Assembly: GCF_965219595.1 (NCBI RefSeq)
Contig: NZ_OZ244781.1
Span: forward strand, 682,001-746,000
DNA: 64,000 bases
Reading direction: 5' to 3'
From: Poriferisodalis sp022821985
GTDB taxonomy: Bacteria; Actinomycetota; Acidimicrobiia; Acidimicrobiales; Poriferisodalaceae
Shown here: in pieces, positions 9,362 to 19,400 of the stretch
How the letters are laid out: the number at the start of each line of letters is the position of its first letter
How positions within the stretch are numbered: the first letter of the stretch is position 1
The notes under the pieces: generated by a model
Database searches by the model: none
Seen by the model: the letters and a program-made list of their open reading frames with translations, nothing else
What the model was told of the DNA's origin: nothing
Translations under genes and position numbers: made by a program

Positions 9362-10942
9362 TCAGTTCGGCAGGTATCGGGAGAGTTCTGAGAGGTCGGG
9401 CGGGCCGCCGGGGTCGTTGCGGCTGCAGGCGATGATGCCGTCGGGCCGCACGAGGACCCAGGCGTCGGCTTCGTAGGGGTCCGCAGCGATGCCGGCGGGG
9501 AACTGGCGCACCACAACCGGTGCTCTGCCGGAACCAAGGTCGGCAATGGCGGCTTCCCATTCGGTGCGGGAGCAGTCGGGCCCGAGCACCAGCACGTAGG
9601 AGGATCCGTACCAGTCGAGGACGGACTCGGTCGCCTCGGCATCGACCCACACGTGGGGGGCACGGCGGCCTGATCGGACGACCGGCACGAAGCCGGCGCT
9701 CCCAGCCCGGGCGGGCGGTGCGGGCTCGGTGTTCGGCTCGATGAGGTCCGATGTCATCTCGAAGCCGAGCAGGAGATGGTCGTAGTCGGCGTACTGGTGG
9801 GTGCGCTCGATGTGTTCGGCGATGTCGTCGCCTCGAACGTGGCCGCCCATCATCGCGGTCATGTACTCGGTGGTGCGGACGCCGAAGTCGATCCGCTCGA
9901 CGGCGATGGGCCGGTGCTCGGTCTCGTAGGTGGCGAGGATCGACTCGGGGGCCAGGCCTCGCACCACGTAGGCCAGTTTCCAAGCCAAGTTGCGGATGCC
10001 GGAGAACCCAGTGTTGTTGCCCATGCCGCCGGTGGGAACCGAGACGTGCGCGGCGTCGCCGGCGAGGAAGATGCGCCCCGCCGAGAACCGGGTGACGCAT
10101 CCGGGGGTCGGCTGCCACATGCGCATGCTGAGGATCGACAGCTCGACGTCGTCATCGGTGCCGAGAGCCACGCGGATGCGCCGGCTGACGGCGTCCTCGG
10201 AGATCAGGTTCTCGTCGCCGACGATGACTTGGCAACGCCACCGCCGACGCCCGTCGAGCGGCTGGAAGATGACCACGCCCTCGGGTGTGGTGTTGTACAG
10301 CAGCGATCCCTTGCGGTCGCCGACGTAGGCGTCGAGGTCGGCGTGGAAGATCACGTCTTGGGAGAACACCGGCCGCGGCTCGGCTTCGAGACGGGTTCCG
10401 ATCACCTCGCGCGTGCCGCTGCCCGGCCCGTCGGCACCGATGGTGTACTGCGCCGTCACCGGCTCGCGCTCATCGGTGTTGGTATTGCGCAGGGTCAGAT
10501 GGGTGGCGTCGTCGGATTGGGAGACGTCGATGGCCTCGGTGTCGAAGCGGACCTCGATCATGGGGTCCGCGGCGACTCGAGACATCAGCGCCATCTCCAC
10601 CTCGTCTTGTGCGGTCATCACGGGAACGCATGGGCTGTTCGGCCCCGGAACGCTGAGGAAGGTGGGGCTCGCGATGTTGGCGTACGGCTCGGTGGCCAGG
10701 CTGTCCGACCACCGGTTGCAGGCGGTCCAGTCGGGTCCGAGCCCCGTGGCCTCCACCGCCTTGTCGATTCCGAACTCGCGGAACAGCTCCATGGTGTTGG
10801 TGTCGACGAAACGCGACCGGGGGTGAGTGTTGAGCTCGCTACGCCGCTCGACCAGCAGCGACGGCACGCCGTGGCGCGACAGCAGCAGCGCCCCGGTGAG
10901 CCCGATCGGCCCGCAGCCGATGATGCAGACAGGAACCTCCAT
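9362..10942 (-). CDS. FAD-dependent aromatic hydroxylase (PheA/TfdB-like flavoprotein monooxygenase)
   Basis: 526 residues. An N-terminal Rossmann motif CIIGCGPIGLTGALLLSRHG binds FAD; GADGPGSGTREVIG near residue 165 and GDAAHVSVPTGGMGNNTGF near 295 are the DG and GD motifs of class A flavoprotein monooxygenases. The C-terminal ~120 residues match the thioredoxin-like dimerisation domain of phenol hydroxylases. It would hydroxylate an aromatic substrate with NAD(P)H and oxygen. ATG at 10942 is preferred, with GGGAGGG six bases upstream. The alpha/beta hydrolase follows on the same strand after about 210 bases, suggesting a two-gene catabolic unit. The substrate is unknown. Confidence 0.88.
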   Translation of the reverse strand: MEVPVCIIGCGPIGLTGALLLSRHGVPSLLVERRSELNTHPRSRFVDTNTMELFREFGIDKAVEATGLGPDWTACNRWSDSLATEPYANIASPTFLSVPGPNSPCVPVMTAQDEVEMALMSRVAADPMIEVRFDTEAIDVSQSDDATHLTLRNTNTDEREPVTAQYTIGADGPGSGTREVIGTRLEAEPRPVFSQDVIFHADLDAYVGDRKGSLLYNTTPEGVVIFQPLDGRRRWRCQVIVGDENLISEDAVSRRIRVALGTDDDVELSILSMRMWQPTPGCVTRFSAGRIFLAGDAAHVSVPTGGMGNNTGFSGIRNLAWKLAYVVRGLAPESILATYETEHRPIAVERIDFGVRTTEYMTAMMGGHVRGDDIAEHIERTHQYADYDHLLLGFEMTSDLIEPNTEPAPPARAGSAGFVPVVRSGRRAPHVWVDAEATESVLDWYGSSYVLVLGPDCSRTEWEAAIADLGSGRAPVVVRQFPAGIAADPYEADAWVLVRPDGIIACSRNDPGGPPDLSELSRYLPN

Positions 10943-11092
10943 CAACGCCCTCCCTCACCCCGAAGTCGCATTGCACTGCCGAACCTACCGACACAACCGC
11001 CCGACTCGCAGCAAGCGACAGGGTCGCGGCCGTCGCGTGCACGAAATCGCGTACAGAACAGCGCAGTGCTGTCCTGACGTTCGCAGCTAGTG

Positions 11093-11192
11093 CTGTCGCA
11101 AGACTACATTTAGTGTCAAATATCTATTTGTAGTGTGTCAGACACGGATTTAGTGGCTACGTTCGAGGCCATATGCGTACTAGAGTGTCGTT
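11093..11192 (+). promoter_or_regulatory. AT-rich intergenic region with short repeats upstream of the AAA ATPase gene
   Basis: This stretch is markedly AT-rich against its surroundings. It contains an imperfect dyad, CTACATTTAG against CTATTTGTAG (11103-11132), three TAGTG units and an 11-base palindrome GTGTCAGACAC near 11137-11147. It lies between divergent genes and probably holds the promoter and operator of the ATPase gene. No protein binding is assigned. Confidence 0.35.
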
Positions 11193-12539
11193 GTGCCGAA
11201 CCTGCTCAGCGACGCCTACGATGACGACCTGGCAGCTCCCAGCCCGTTCACACCGTCCTTCGGAGTCCCGCCGAACCTGCTCGTCGGACGCGACGCCTCC
11301 AAGCGCGAGATGCTCAGCGGTCTGCACAACGGGCCGATGGACAAGCGATTCGTGAGCGTGCTGCTCGGAGCGCGCGGCTCGGGCAAGACAGTCATGCTCG
11401 ACGAATGCGAAGACGCAGCCGCAGCATCCGGATGGCTCGTGATCTCAGTGAACGCGACCACCGAGGGCCTCTTGGATCGCATCAAGAGCGAAGCGTCCCT
11501 CGCCCACAACGCGCACCCCATACTGCCCGACGCGCCGACGAGACAGACACGCAGCAACCGGCGAGGCCTCCGCCTCGGGCCGGCATGGTTCGAGAACGAA
11601 ACCCAGCACATCCTGAGCGCTGACTGGTCATTGCGGCGCTGGCTCACAACTCTCGGGCAGCACGCCTTGGCGAACCGGACAGCCGTCTTGGTGACGGTGG
11701 ACGAACTGCACGCCGCGGACCGCGAGGAAATGCGCAGCCTCTGCGCCGACATCCAGCACATCACACAACGCAAGCAGCTGCCGGTCGCAGTCCTGGCTGC
11801 CGGCCTGGGTGAGCTGCAAGAGATCCTCGCACGCGACAAGAAGCTCAGCTTCTTTCTGCGCTCCCACCAGGTGCATTTGCCGCCTATCTCAGCAGCCCAG
11901 GCACGCGGCTTCTACCAGACGATGTATGCCGATGCAGACGCCGGCATCGACACAGAAGCGCTCGACTACATGGCAGTGAACACCGGGCCGCTGCCGATCC
12001 GCATGCAGAGCATCGGCGACGCTGCATGGGAAAGCGCCAGCAGCGGAAGACGCCCGGTCACGCTGGACATAGCCAGGTTTGCCGTCGCCCAGACCGACAC
12101 GTTCATGGACTCCCACGTCTTCACACAGGTCTGGCACGACCACAGCCGCGAAGAACACCTCTGCCTCGCCGTGCTCGCCGACCGCAACGGGACAGCAACC
12201 TTCGACGAGATCGCGGCCGGCAGCGGCCTGCCAAAGCACCGAGCACGCATCGCCACCGACCTGCTCGCCATGAACGAATGCATCACACAGGACCCACGCG
12301 GCGTCATCACCTTCGGGCCGGCCATGAGCATCCGCGTCGCCCAATGGGGCCGTCAGCGAATCCCGACTGCCGAACAGATCACCGGAGCGGCTCTGGCCAG
12401 CGAGGCCCCGGTGTCTTCGGGAACATCGCGAAGCGCCGGCGGGGACAAGCCGCGCTGCGGACACATGATGGTCCGCGCCGGGGTGCGCTGCGTGCTCGCC
12501 GCCGGGCACAACGGACCGCATCGCTCACGGCTGCGCTGA
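11193..12539 (+). CDS. AAA ATPase (ORC/Cdc6-like ATP-binding protein) with Cys/His C-terminal tail
   Basis: 448 residues from a GTG start. LLVGRD then LLGARGSGKTVML (Walker A near residue 58) and VLVTVDELH (Walker B near 170) define a P-loop ATPase; VLAAGLGELQEILARDKKLSFF and LPPISAAQARGFY resemble sensor and arginine-finger stretches of Orc1-like or STAND-type ATPases. Residues about 320-390 look like a winged helix (FDEIAAGSGLPKHRARIATDLL). The final 25 residues carry CGHMM, a second Cys and GHNGPHR, a small Cys/His motif that may bind zinc. The AT-rich promoter, lone position and neighbouring toxin-antitoxin-like genes suggest an accessory or defence role, which is inference. Confidence 0.7.
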   Translation: MPNLLSDAYDDDLAAPSPFTPSFGVPPNLLVGRDASKREMLSGLHNGPMDKRFVSVLLGARGSGKTVMLDECEDAAAASGWLVISVNATTEGLLDRIKSEASLAHNAHPILPDAPTRQTRSNRRGLRLGPAWFENETQHILSADWSLRRWLTTLGQHALANRTAVLVTVDELHAADREEMRSLCADIQHITQRKQLPVAVLAAGLGELQEILARDKKLSFFLRSHQVHLPPISAAQARGFYQTMYADADAGIDTEALDYMAVNTGPLPIRMQSIGDAAWESASSGRRPVTLDIARFAVAQTDTFMDSHVFTQVWHDHSREEHLCLAVLADRNGTATFDEIAAGSGLPKHRARIATDLLAMNECITQDPRGVITFGPAMSIRVAQWGRQRIPTAEQITGAALASEAPVSSGTSRSAGGDKPRCGHMMVRAGVRCVLAAGHNGPHRSRLR

Positions 12540-12595
12540 CGACTAGGCCAACCGAGAGCGCCTGTACTGAACGCTGCCGCGGTTCGGCGCTGCGG

Positions 12596-13669
12596 TCAGG
12601 CGAGCACGACCACTGGGGTGCCGATCGAGGCCCATTCGTACAGGCGCTCTGCTTTGTCGTCTCGCTGGCGCACGCATCCGAGCGAGCCGAACTCGCCGAG
12701 GTCGGCCTCGGACTGCACCGGTCTGTCCTTCCAGCCGCGTGGTATGGAGTGGAAGCCGATCCAGTCGCCGTCTTCGTCGGTTGTGAACCGCACCATGTGC
12801 TCCATGGTGACCAGCCAGTTGTAGGAGATCGCATCTTCCGACTTGGACGTGACTGTGTAGCGGCCGGGCGCCGGCGATTCGGAGTGCCCGCTGACCGGGT
12901 AGCTGTCGATCACGCTGCCGTCGGCGCCGACCAGCCACACCCACTGGCCGCCCCGGTCGTAGATGACATGACGCGACCGCGTGATGCCCACATCGGGAGC
13001 CGCGTTTCCGCTGCGCCACAGTGCTTGACCCTGCGGCGTGACCACCGACATGACGCCGTCGTCGCCCAGCAGCAGCGATGCACCCGACTCGCTGCGGGTG
13101 TCGGTGGTCCACAGCTGTGCCGCCTCGCCGCTTGATCCTGCTTCACCGAATCCGAGGTGTGCGGTGTCGTACAGCGCGAGCTCGCCGTCGGCGCGCATCA
13201 CCAGCAGCGGCATCGCCGGATGGTCGGGATCGCGAGGCTCGTAGGGCCCGGTCGACCACAGCGCGCCGTACAGACCCAGACCGTCGTCCGTGGCACGCAG
13301 CACCAGCCGGCCGTCGGGTTCGAGCGCCAGCCGGTACCAACCGTTCGGCGACGTGGCCGATTGGCCGACCGAGAAGTACTCGCCGGGTCCGAGCACCACC
13401 GTCGTCGGCACCTGTGGCGGAGGCTGATTGGTCGGACCAGCGATGCCGATGTCGTCGCTGAGCGGCCAAGACAGATCGAAGTCATGGTGCCACTGCTGAG
13501 AGGGCTCGGCACCCAGCGCCGTGATCCGGCCCGCGGCCCCCGCCGAGCTGGTGCCAAGCAACGCCAGCACCGCAACCAAGCCCAGTGCAAGAGCAATACG
13601 CGAACGCCCTGTCGAAACGAGCACGTACGGCGAGAGTACGGCAGCAACCGCAACACAACAAGACGGCAT
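12596..13669 (-). CDS. Secreted bulb-type lectin domain / L,D-transpeptidase (YkuD) fusion
   Basis: 357 residues starting at 13669, with GGAGCGG just upstream and a hydrophobic signal segment (IALALGLVAVLALLGTSSAGAAG). A longer frame to 13915 exists but lacks support. Residues ~85-230 contain repeated WSTG/LWRSG and DGRLVL, DGELALYD, DGVMSVV strands, as in bulb-type mannose-binding lectins. The last ~110 residues are YkuD-like: HSIPRG near 305 and GSLGCVRQ near 326, giving the catalytic Cys. The family norm is S/T-H-G-C; here Leu replaces that His. It would act outside the membrane on peptidoglycan cross-links, with the lectin domain perhaps binding glycans. Confidence 0.85.
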   Translation of the reverse strand: MPSCCVAVAAVLSPYVLVSTGRSRIALALGLVAVLALLGTSSAGAAGRITALGAEPSQQWHHDFDLSWPLSDDIGIAGPTNQPPPQVPTTVVLGPGEYFSVGQSATSPNGWYRLALEPDGRLVLRATDDGLGLYGALWSTGPYEPRDPDHPAMPLLVMRADGELALYDTAHLGFGEAGSSGEAAQLWTTDTRSESGASLLLGDDGVMSVVTPQGQALWRSGNAAPDVGITRSRHVIYDRGGQWVWLVGADGSVIDSYPVSGHSESPAPGRYTVTSKSEDAISYNWLVTMEHMVRFTTDEDGDWIGFHSIPRGWKDRPVQSEADLGEFGSLGCVRQRDDKAERLYEWASIGTPVVVLA

Positions 13670-13714
13670 CAGCGACCGCTCCGGCGGAGCCGCATTGCGT
13701 GCCACACTTGGCGC

Positions 13715-13912
13715 ATGCCGCCGCGCAGGCCTCGGCTTCTTCCACCCAGGGAATATCCGCCTCGCGAAATGACCGACGAGGAGCGAGGTGCCGAATTGGC
13801 CAGCCTGCTTGTGCTGGCGATGCATCTTCCGCGAAATCAGCCTCCCGAGCTGACCTATCCGCCGTTCAGGAGCCTCCGTGAGCGACCAGTCGGATCGCCT
13901 CCTCGCGCCTGA
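13715..13912 (+). CDS. Small Arg/Pro-rich hypothetical protein upstream of nucleotidyltransferase
   Basis: 65 residues, unrecognised. It begins with an Arg/Pro-rich stretch and continues TDEERGAELASLLVLAMHLP, a plausible amphipathic helix. It overlaps the next gene by 35 bases, as small partner genes of toxin-antitoxin pairs often do. An internal ATG at 13768 would give 47 residues. It could be a spurious frame; the overlap and orientation are the only support. Confidence 0.4.
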   Translation: MPPRRPRLLPPREYPPREMTDEERGAELASLLVLAMHLPRNQPPELTYPPFRSLRERPVGSPPRA

Positions 13913-14489
13913 CATTCTGGGGCTGATCTCCAGCCTGCACCGATCGCTTGAAGCGTCTGGGTTGCCTTACGCCTTCGGCGGCGCGCTCGCGTTGGCTTGG
14001 TGCATCCCCGAGCCGCGCTCGACCCGAGACATCGATCTCAATATCTTCGTCGAGGCGGAGTCGGCCCAGGTCGCACTGGCGGCGCTGCCTGAAGAAGTCA
14101 TCGCATCCGATAAGGACGAGGCCGAACTGCGAGTTCGTGGTCAAGCGCGGCTGACGTGCAACAGCATCGCTGTCGACGTGTTCTTGACCAACGACCCGTT
14201 CCACGGCGATGTGGCAGCACGCGTTGTCAGACGACCGTTCTTGGGTGAGAGCATGCCGTTTCTGTGCTGCAAAGACTTGGCGCTGTTCAAGGCGTTCTTT
14301 GATCGACGCAAGGACTGGTTTGACCTCGGCGAGATGTTCGAGGCACGCTCGATTGAGTTCGAGGAGATGGCGAACCTGATTGCCGAATTGCTCGGATCAG
14401 ATGATGCCCGCATAGCGAGGCTGCGGATCGCGCACGACGATGGCGAGCGAACACGCCGCCGCTCCGCCAGCGAAGAGACAGCCTCCTGA
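13878..14489 (+). CDS. Nucleotidyltransferase (MNT/AbiEii-like) family protein
   Basis: 203 residues from GTG, with AGGAG nine bases upstream. YAFGGALALAWCIPEPRSTRDIDLNI near residues 32-57 is the polymerase-beta-type nucleotidyltransferase core: GG, then R-S-T-R-D-I-D with the metal-binding DxD. A third acidic residue is likely in CNSIAVDVFL near residue 97. The CKDLALFKAFFDRRKDWFDLGEM region matches AbiEii/MNT C-terminal helices. Such proteins act as toxins or antitoxins that transfer nucleotides to RNA or partner proteins. The small overlapping frame just upstream may be its partner. It lies among other accessory genes. Confidence 0.8.
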   Translation: MSDQSDRLLAPDILGLISSLHRSLEASGLPYAFGGALALAWCIPEPRSTRDIDLNIFVEAESAQVALAALPEEVIASDKDEAELRVRGQARLTCNSIAVDVFLTNDPFHGDVAARVVRRPFLGESMPFLCCKDLALFKAFFDRRKDWFDLGEMFEARSIEFEEMANLIAELLGSDDARIARLRIAHDDGERTRRRSASEETAS

Positions 14490-14625
14490 CGTACCGACGG
14501 CTTTGCCGTTGTGATCGACTTCGCGATCAGGCTTGAGAATCCCCGTTGCTTGAGCAATGCTCGATGTCAGGTCACCACAGTTCGCTCAGCGGCGGCGATT
14601 GCATCGCGTCGGTCGTCTCGCTGGC

Positions 14626-15588
14626 CTACGAGTCCTGCCTGCCGATGCTGCGGTCGGTGCTGCCGAAGTGGCGGATCTGCCCGTTGAGGGCAGCGTTGCA
14701 GCGCCGGACCCGTTGGGCCCAGCGGCTCAGCTCCGACTCGGAGATGCCGTGGAGACGGCACAGGTCCGCAGTAATGGCGGCGATGCCGAGAGCAGCGGCG
14801 CAGTGCGCTCGCAGGCCGTCCTCGGAGGGCAAGTCGGGACGGTCCTCGACGTAGGTGAAGCCTTGCCGCCAGAGATGCAGGTTCTCAAGATCGACTTCGC
14901 TGCTGGCGAGCGCCCAGAAAGTGTCGGCGACCGATGCAGGCTGTGGCTCAAGCAGGCTGCGAATGTTGCGAGACCGCATCGGAGCGGTACCGCGTGACGC
15001 TACGTGGGTTACCTTGGCCGCTGACTCGATGATCGCCAGTACATCGGCCATCGCTGTTGCGAATCGGACGTCTTCGCGGTGACGGTGCTCGTCGGAGTCG
15101 TCTTCGTCGGCCGATGCGATCTCCGCGATGGTCGGCCGCAGGCTGGTTTCAAGGCGGACGACGGCATTGGACATGTCCATAAAGCGGCTCTGCAGCTCGG
15201 CGGTGGGGTCTGCTGGCGATCCGATCTCCTTGTCCCAATCGATGTCTGCATATGCGCCGACATTCGCCAGCTCGACTGCGTGGCTGACGACACGCGCTTC
15301 GAGCGAGCACGGCACCCGAGTGGTGCGAACTGCCCATTCGGGAGCATCGGTAACCACAATGTCCACGACGCAGCCGGCTGCCGCCGCGGCCGTAGCCTCA
15401 AGCACACAGCGGCGCTGTCCACGGTCGCTGTAGTCGCCTAGGTCGTCATAGATCGCCACGAGATCGATATCGCTTCGCTCGGTGGCCTTGCCGCGCGCCA
15501 CAGACCCGAACAGCAGCACTCGCCCGGCGCCGGCACTGACGAGTGCATCTGCGGCCCGCCGGGCCGCATCCATGTCGGGAGCGGCCAT
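14626..15588 (-). CDS. Nucleotidyltransferase-HEPN-like fusion protein
   Basis: 320 residues. VLLFGSVARGKATERSDIDLVAIYDD near residues 24-49 is the G-S-x(9-11)-DxD core of a minimal nucleotidyltransferase; VVDIVVTDAPEW near 80 supplies a third acidic residue. From about residue 120 on the protein is helical, with a C-terminal segment (EVDLENLHLWRQGFTYVED, LRAHCAAALGIAAITADL) typical of HEPN-like substrate-binding helices, though I do not see a confident R-x(4-6)-H RNase motif. Fused or paired MNT and HEPN domains form toxin-antitoxin or drug-modifying enzymes. It faces the other nucleotidyltransferase gene convergently. An in-frame ATG at 15573 is an alternative start. Confidence 0.75.
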   Translation of the reverse strand: MAAPDMDAARRAADALVSAGAGRVLLFGSVARGKATERSDIDLVAIYDDLGDYSDRGQRRCVLEATAAAAAGCVVDIVVTDAPEWAVRTTRVPCSLEARVVSHAVELANVGAYADIDWDKEIGSPADPTAELQSRFMDMSNAVVRLETSLRPTIAEIASADEDDSDEHRHREDVRFATAMADVLAIIESAAKVTHVASRGTAPMRSRNIRSLLEPQPASVADTFWALASSEVDLENLHLWRQGFTYVEDRPDLPSEDGLRAHCAAALGIAAITADLCRLHGISESELSRWAQRVRRCNAALNGQIRHFGSTDRSIGRQDS

Positions 15589-15753
15589 AGGTGCAGATTA
15601 CCGGCGCGTTGCCGCGGTGTTCGAGCGGTTGCGCTCGCAGGCAGCTTCGACGACTGAGGCGCCGACGACCACCGGGAGCCGCCCGTGCCGCGAACGTTCG
15701 CGGGTGAGGCGGCAACCTGTCGACATGTCCGTGCACCTGCCCCGAAACTCGAC

Positions 15754-16044
15754 ATGACCCGCTCAGACATCGACTTGCCTCGTGACGCAGCGCCGGTACG
15801 ACGTACTCCGAGCTTCACCGCCGCTTCGATGCCGCCTGCGCTGGGGCGCGCCCACCTCACTTCGGTATGGGCTGAGCTGGTGGTGGAAAAGGGCTCCGTG
15901 CTGTTCGCGGACGAGAACTCGCGCCGCGTCACGGTTTCGGCCGGCAGCCGTCTCGTGATCGTGCCCCGGGTCTCCCATCACATCGAGCCCGCAGACGACG
16001 CCGTGTTCCACGTCCAGTTCTACAAAAGCGAGACCGGCTCATAG
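15754..16044 (+). CDS. DUF1971 (TehB-associated cupin-like) protein
   Basis: 96 residues from an ATG at 15754; the frame is open upstream to 15685 but that part is not family-like. LPRDAAPVRRTPSFTAASMP at the start, WAELVVEKGSVLF in the middle and SRLVIVPRVSHHIEPADDAVFHVQFYK at the end match the DUF1971 small beta-barrel family, found alone or fused to tellurite-resistance methyltransferase TehB. The His pair in VSHHIEP is a likely metal or ligand site. No TehB is nearby. The biochemical function of the family is not established. Confidence 0.75.
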   Translation: MTRSDIDLPRDAAPVRRTPSFTAASMPPALGRAHLTSVWAELVVEKGSVLFADENSRRVTVSAGSRLVIVPRVSHHIEPADDAVFHVQFYKSETGS

Positions 16045-16317
16045 ACCTGAACCGACCCGAGATCGAGATTTTGGCAAGCCTCACCGAGCCATGGATCTCG
16101 ACGCGGCGGCGACAGCCGGTGCGGAGCGGGCTTGGTGTTGGCGATGGTTGGCGTAGGGTCGCGGCTGCGGACTATGCAACAAGCGAGAACACAGCAGACG
16201 GGGGTGTCATGGGGTTGCGTCCTGGGGATGTGAACTTGGGCGAGCCAGGCTGATATGGCTCGCATCGGCGGTGCGCCGTATGAGTATCTGGAGGTGCTTC
16301 GGCGCTGCGAATACTGA

Positions 16318-16371
16318 GCGCCGCAGCGCGGCCGAGGTCGAGTCCTGCGATCCTCGGCCGCGCTGCGGCGC
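16318..16371. terminator. Long perfect inverted repeat, probable bidirectional terminator
   Basis: Arms of 20 bases at 16318-16337 and 16352-16371 pair perfectly around a 14-base loop. It lies 40 bases beyond the stop of the large secreted-protein gene and after the convergent DUF1971 gene. There is no T-tract, so factor-independent termination is uncertain. The rest of 16045-16411 holds no gene I can support. Confidence 0.6.
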
Positions 16372-16411
16372 TGTGAGAACTGGACCGGCGAGCGAGCCGG
16401 CAGCAGTCGTG

Positions 16412-19400
16412 TCAGTCGTTGTCGGTGATGGTGCCGATGCCTTCGCCGTCGGCGATTGCTGCTTGGACTGCGGAGTACAGCACGACGGTGAATGTCTCGT
16501 CGTCTTCGGGGCTGTTGTCGTCGACTGCTGCCACGGTGATGGTCTTGGAGGTCTCGCCGGGCTTGAAGGTGAGCATCCCGTAGGCCTGGGCGAAGTCCGC
16601 GTAGGTCGCGGACAACCCAGCCCCGTACGCAGGCCGCGCGTAGTAGTTCACCCACACATAACGGTCGCTGGCCGGGCTGAGCGTCACAGTGAACGTCAGG
16701 GTCCCGCCCTCGCCCGCCGACGCATCGCTGATCGACAACGACGGCGTCGCGTTCACCACCGGAGGCGGCGGCGGGTCGTCGTCATCGGACACCGCCACCG
16801 TCGCTGACCCAGCGGACTGCGACACGGTGTAGCCGCTGCCGACGGCGACAGCGACAGTGACCTGCCCGTCGGCCTCGTCGGCGCTGTCGTTTGTCGTCGC
16901 CACCGTGAGCGTCGCGGTGCCCGACGTGCCCACGGTCACCGTGCGCGATCCCGTCGCGACACCGAAATCGCCGGACTGCGAAACCGACACGTCCACCGAC
17001 AGCGCAGCCGACGGCGCCGGAACAGCAGACACAGTGAAGGTCGCGTCGCCGCCCTCAGTCACACCGCCGCCCCCAGCAACGCTGATCTGCGGAATCACAG
17101 GCGGCGGGTCGTCGTCGTCTGCCACCGCCACCGTCGCTGTGCCCGCAGTCGGCGACACGGTGTAGCCGCTGCCGACGGCGACAGCGACAGTGACCTGCCC
17201 GTCGGCCTCGTCTGTGCTGTCGTCCGTGGTGTCGACCGTGAGCGTGGCGCTGCCAGAGGCCGGGATCGTGACAGTCCGGGTCCCCGGCGACACACCGAAG
17301 TCGCCGGACTGCGAAACCGACACGTTCACCGCCAGCGGCGCCGACGGCGCAGGAACAGCAGTCACAGCGAAAATCGCGTCACCGCCCTCAGTCACCCCGC
17401 CGCCCCCGGCGACGCTGATTTCCGGGTCGGGGTCGGGCGTCACCGGTTCAGGGTCGGGCGTGACCGGGTCGGGCGGCGCAGGATCCGAAGTTGTGCCGGC
17501 TTCGATCTCTGCGAGCGCGGTGACCACGCTGTCCCAACGAGTCCAGCCGCGGTCGGCGTAAGTCTGCGCTTCGGCCGCTGTCATCTTCGTGAGCGACGTG
17601 TCGGCCACGGTCTCACCCAGAGTGAGCAGCACGCGATCCCAGCGGTCGGTGTGATCCTGGTTCGAGACATAACGCGTGTCGTTGCGCCACTCGGTCACGT
17701 CGGCGATGAGGCCGGCGTAGGGACTCTCTGTTGCGGTGGGCTGGTAGCCGGTGGTGGTCACCTCGTTGAGGTCATGCGAGTACACGATTACCGCGTACAC
17801 GGTGCCGGGCTTCAAACCGCTGATCGTGTAGCTGTGGGTGTCGGCGTCCACCTCGACCTCTTGCACGTTGGCGCCGTCGCCTGACTCTCCCCAGTAGACC
17901 AGATAGTGGTCGACATCTCGCTCGGGCCACGACAGCGTCATGGCCGTAGCTGTCACCTCTGAGAACGTCAGCACCCCGGGATCGGGGAACCCGGCATCGG
18001 TCTGGGAGTCGCTCTGGGAGTCGCTCCGGAAGCCGGCGAAGGCGCAGTTGCCGTCGCCGAACTTGTCAGCAGGGAAATAGTTGTGGTGGTGGCTGTGGCT
18101 GCCGCCCCTGCCGTCGGTGTAGCTGCCGTGCGTGTGGTCTGTGTGCCCGTAGTCCACCTTGCATGTGGTCCAAACCGTGCGGTAGGTGCGTTGGCCGAGG
18201 TCGTCGATCTCGTCGGCCGTGAGACAGTCGGTGATGCCCATGGCCGCATGCCGGGTGACATCCAGATAGTGGTGATAGTGCCTCGGCAGGACGCTGCGAT
18301 CTAAGTCGAGCGCGTCGACTGTGCCGTCGCTGTTGAAGTCGGCCTCGTTCTCGTTCCTGGCGCCGAATACGCCGTGTCGGGCGAGCTGCTTGAGTGTCTC
18401 CACGTCGATTGGGCCGATCCTCACCGCATAGGGCGACGAAGCCGGGTAGTGGGTGTGGCCGTACCAGCACGGCTGCGAAGACGGATTGAACCTGGTGGTG
18501 TCAACCCAGGCGTGAGTGGTGCCTCCGCGGTTGTATGCGATGTCTTCTTGGACTTGCACGTTGACGGTGCGGCCGGGGCCCGTGCGGCTAATCCGTGTGG
18601 GCATCGCGAAAGTCGCGGTCCCGCTTGAACCCACATCAACGTGACGAAACGCCTCGTTCTGATCCTGCCCGCCACCGCGAAGGTACCGGTACCAGGTGCG
18701 GAGGTACACACGCTTAGTCTCACCGGTGCCGGGTGCCGGGTTGACCGATACCCGGAAGCGGGCGTCCTCCCCCGAAATGACTCTGCCGTTGTCCAAGGCG
18801 ACGACGGTGGCGGCAGGTACACCCGGCCATGCCGACGGGCACGTGCCGCTGCCGACCGCCATGCAGGCCCACTCCGCATCCGGATGCGGCGCGGTCTTGC
18901 CGCTGGCAATCGACCGCATGGCGATCCAGCCGTTGTCGACGTCGCCGCCGGCTTCCTGACGGTTCTTGACGTAGATGTCGGTGTCGAAACCGGTGTTGTT
19001 TCGGTAGATGGTGCGCTCAAGCCCTGTCCGGACGTAGCCGCCTGGCCTGCCCGTGTCAGGGTGATACCAGAACTGATCCCATTTCGTCGGGCGGTGATCG
19101 GAGCGCGGGCTGATGACGTCGCCCGACCACGCCAGCTGTGTGCGGATTCCGGAGAGTTCGCGCGCCTGCGCCTCGCCGGTATCGAACTTGAACACCACTC
19201 TGGCGCCCGTGTGGGCAGGCCCGGTGCTGCCGTTGCCCAGGGCCACGCCGGCCGACAACTCGTTGAACTCCTCATCGCTCTCGATCACCGTCGAGGCCGT
19301 ATTGAGGGTGTCGTGGGGGTCGTAGCTGGTGCCGTCGTTCACGGTGACCGTCACCCCGCCGTCGCGCTCGGAGCGATCGTTGTCCGTGGTGCGGACCGTG

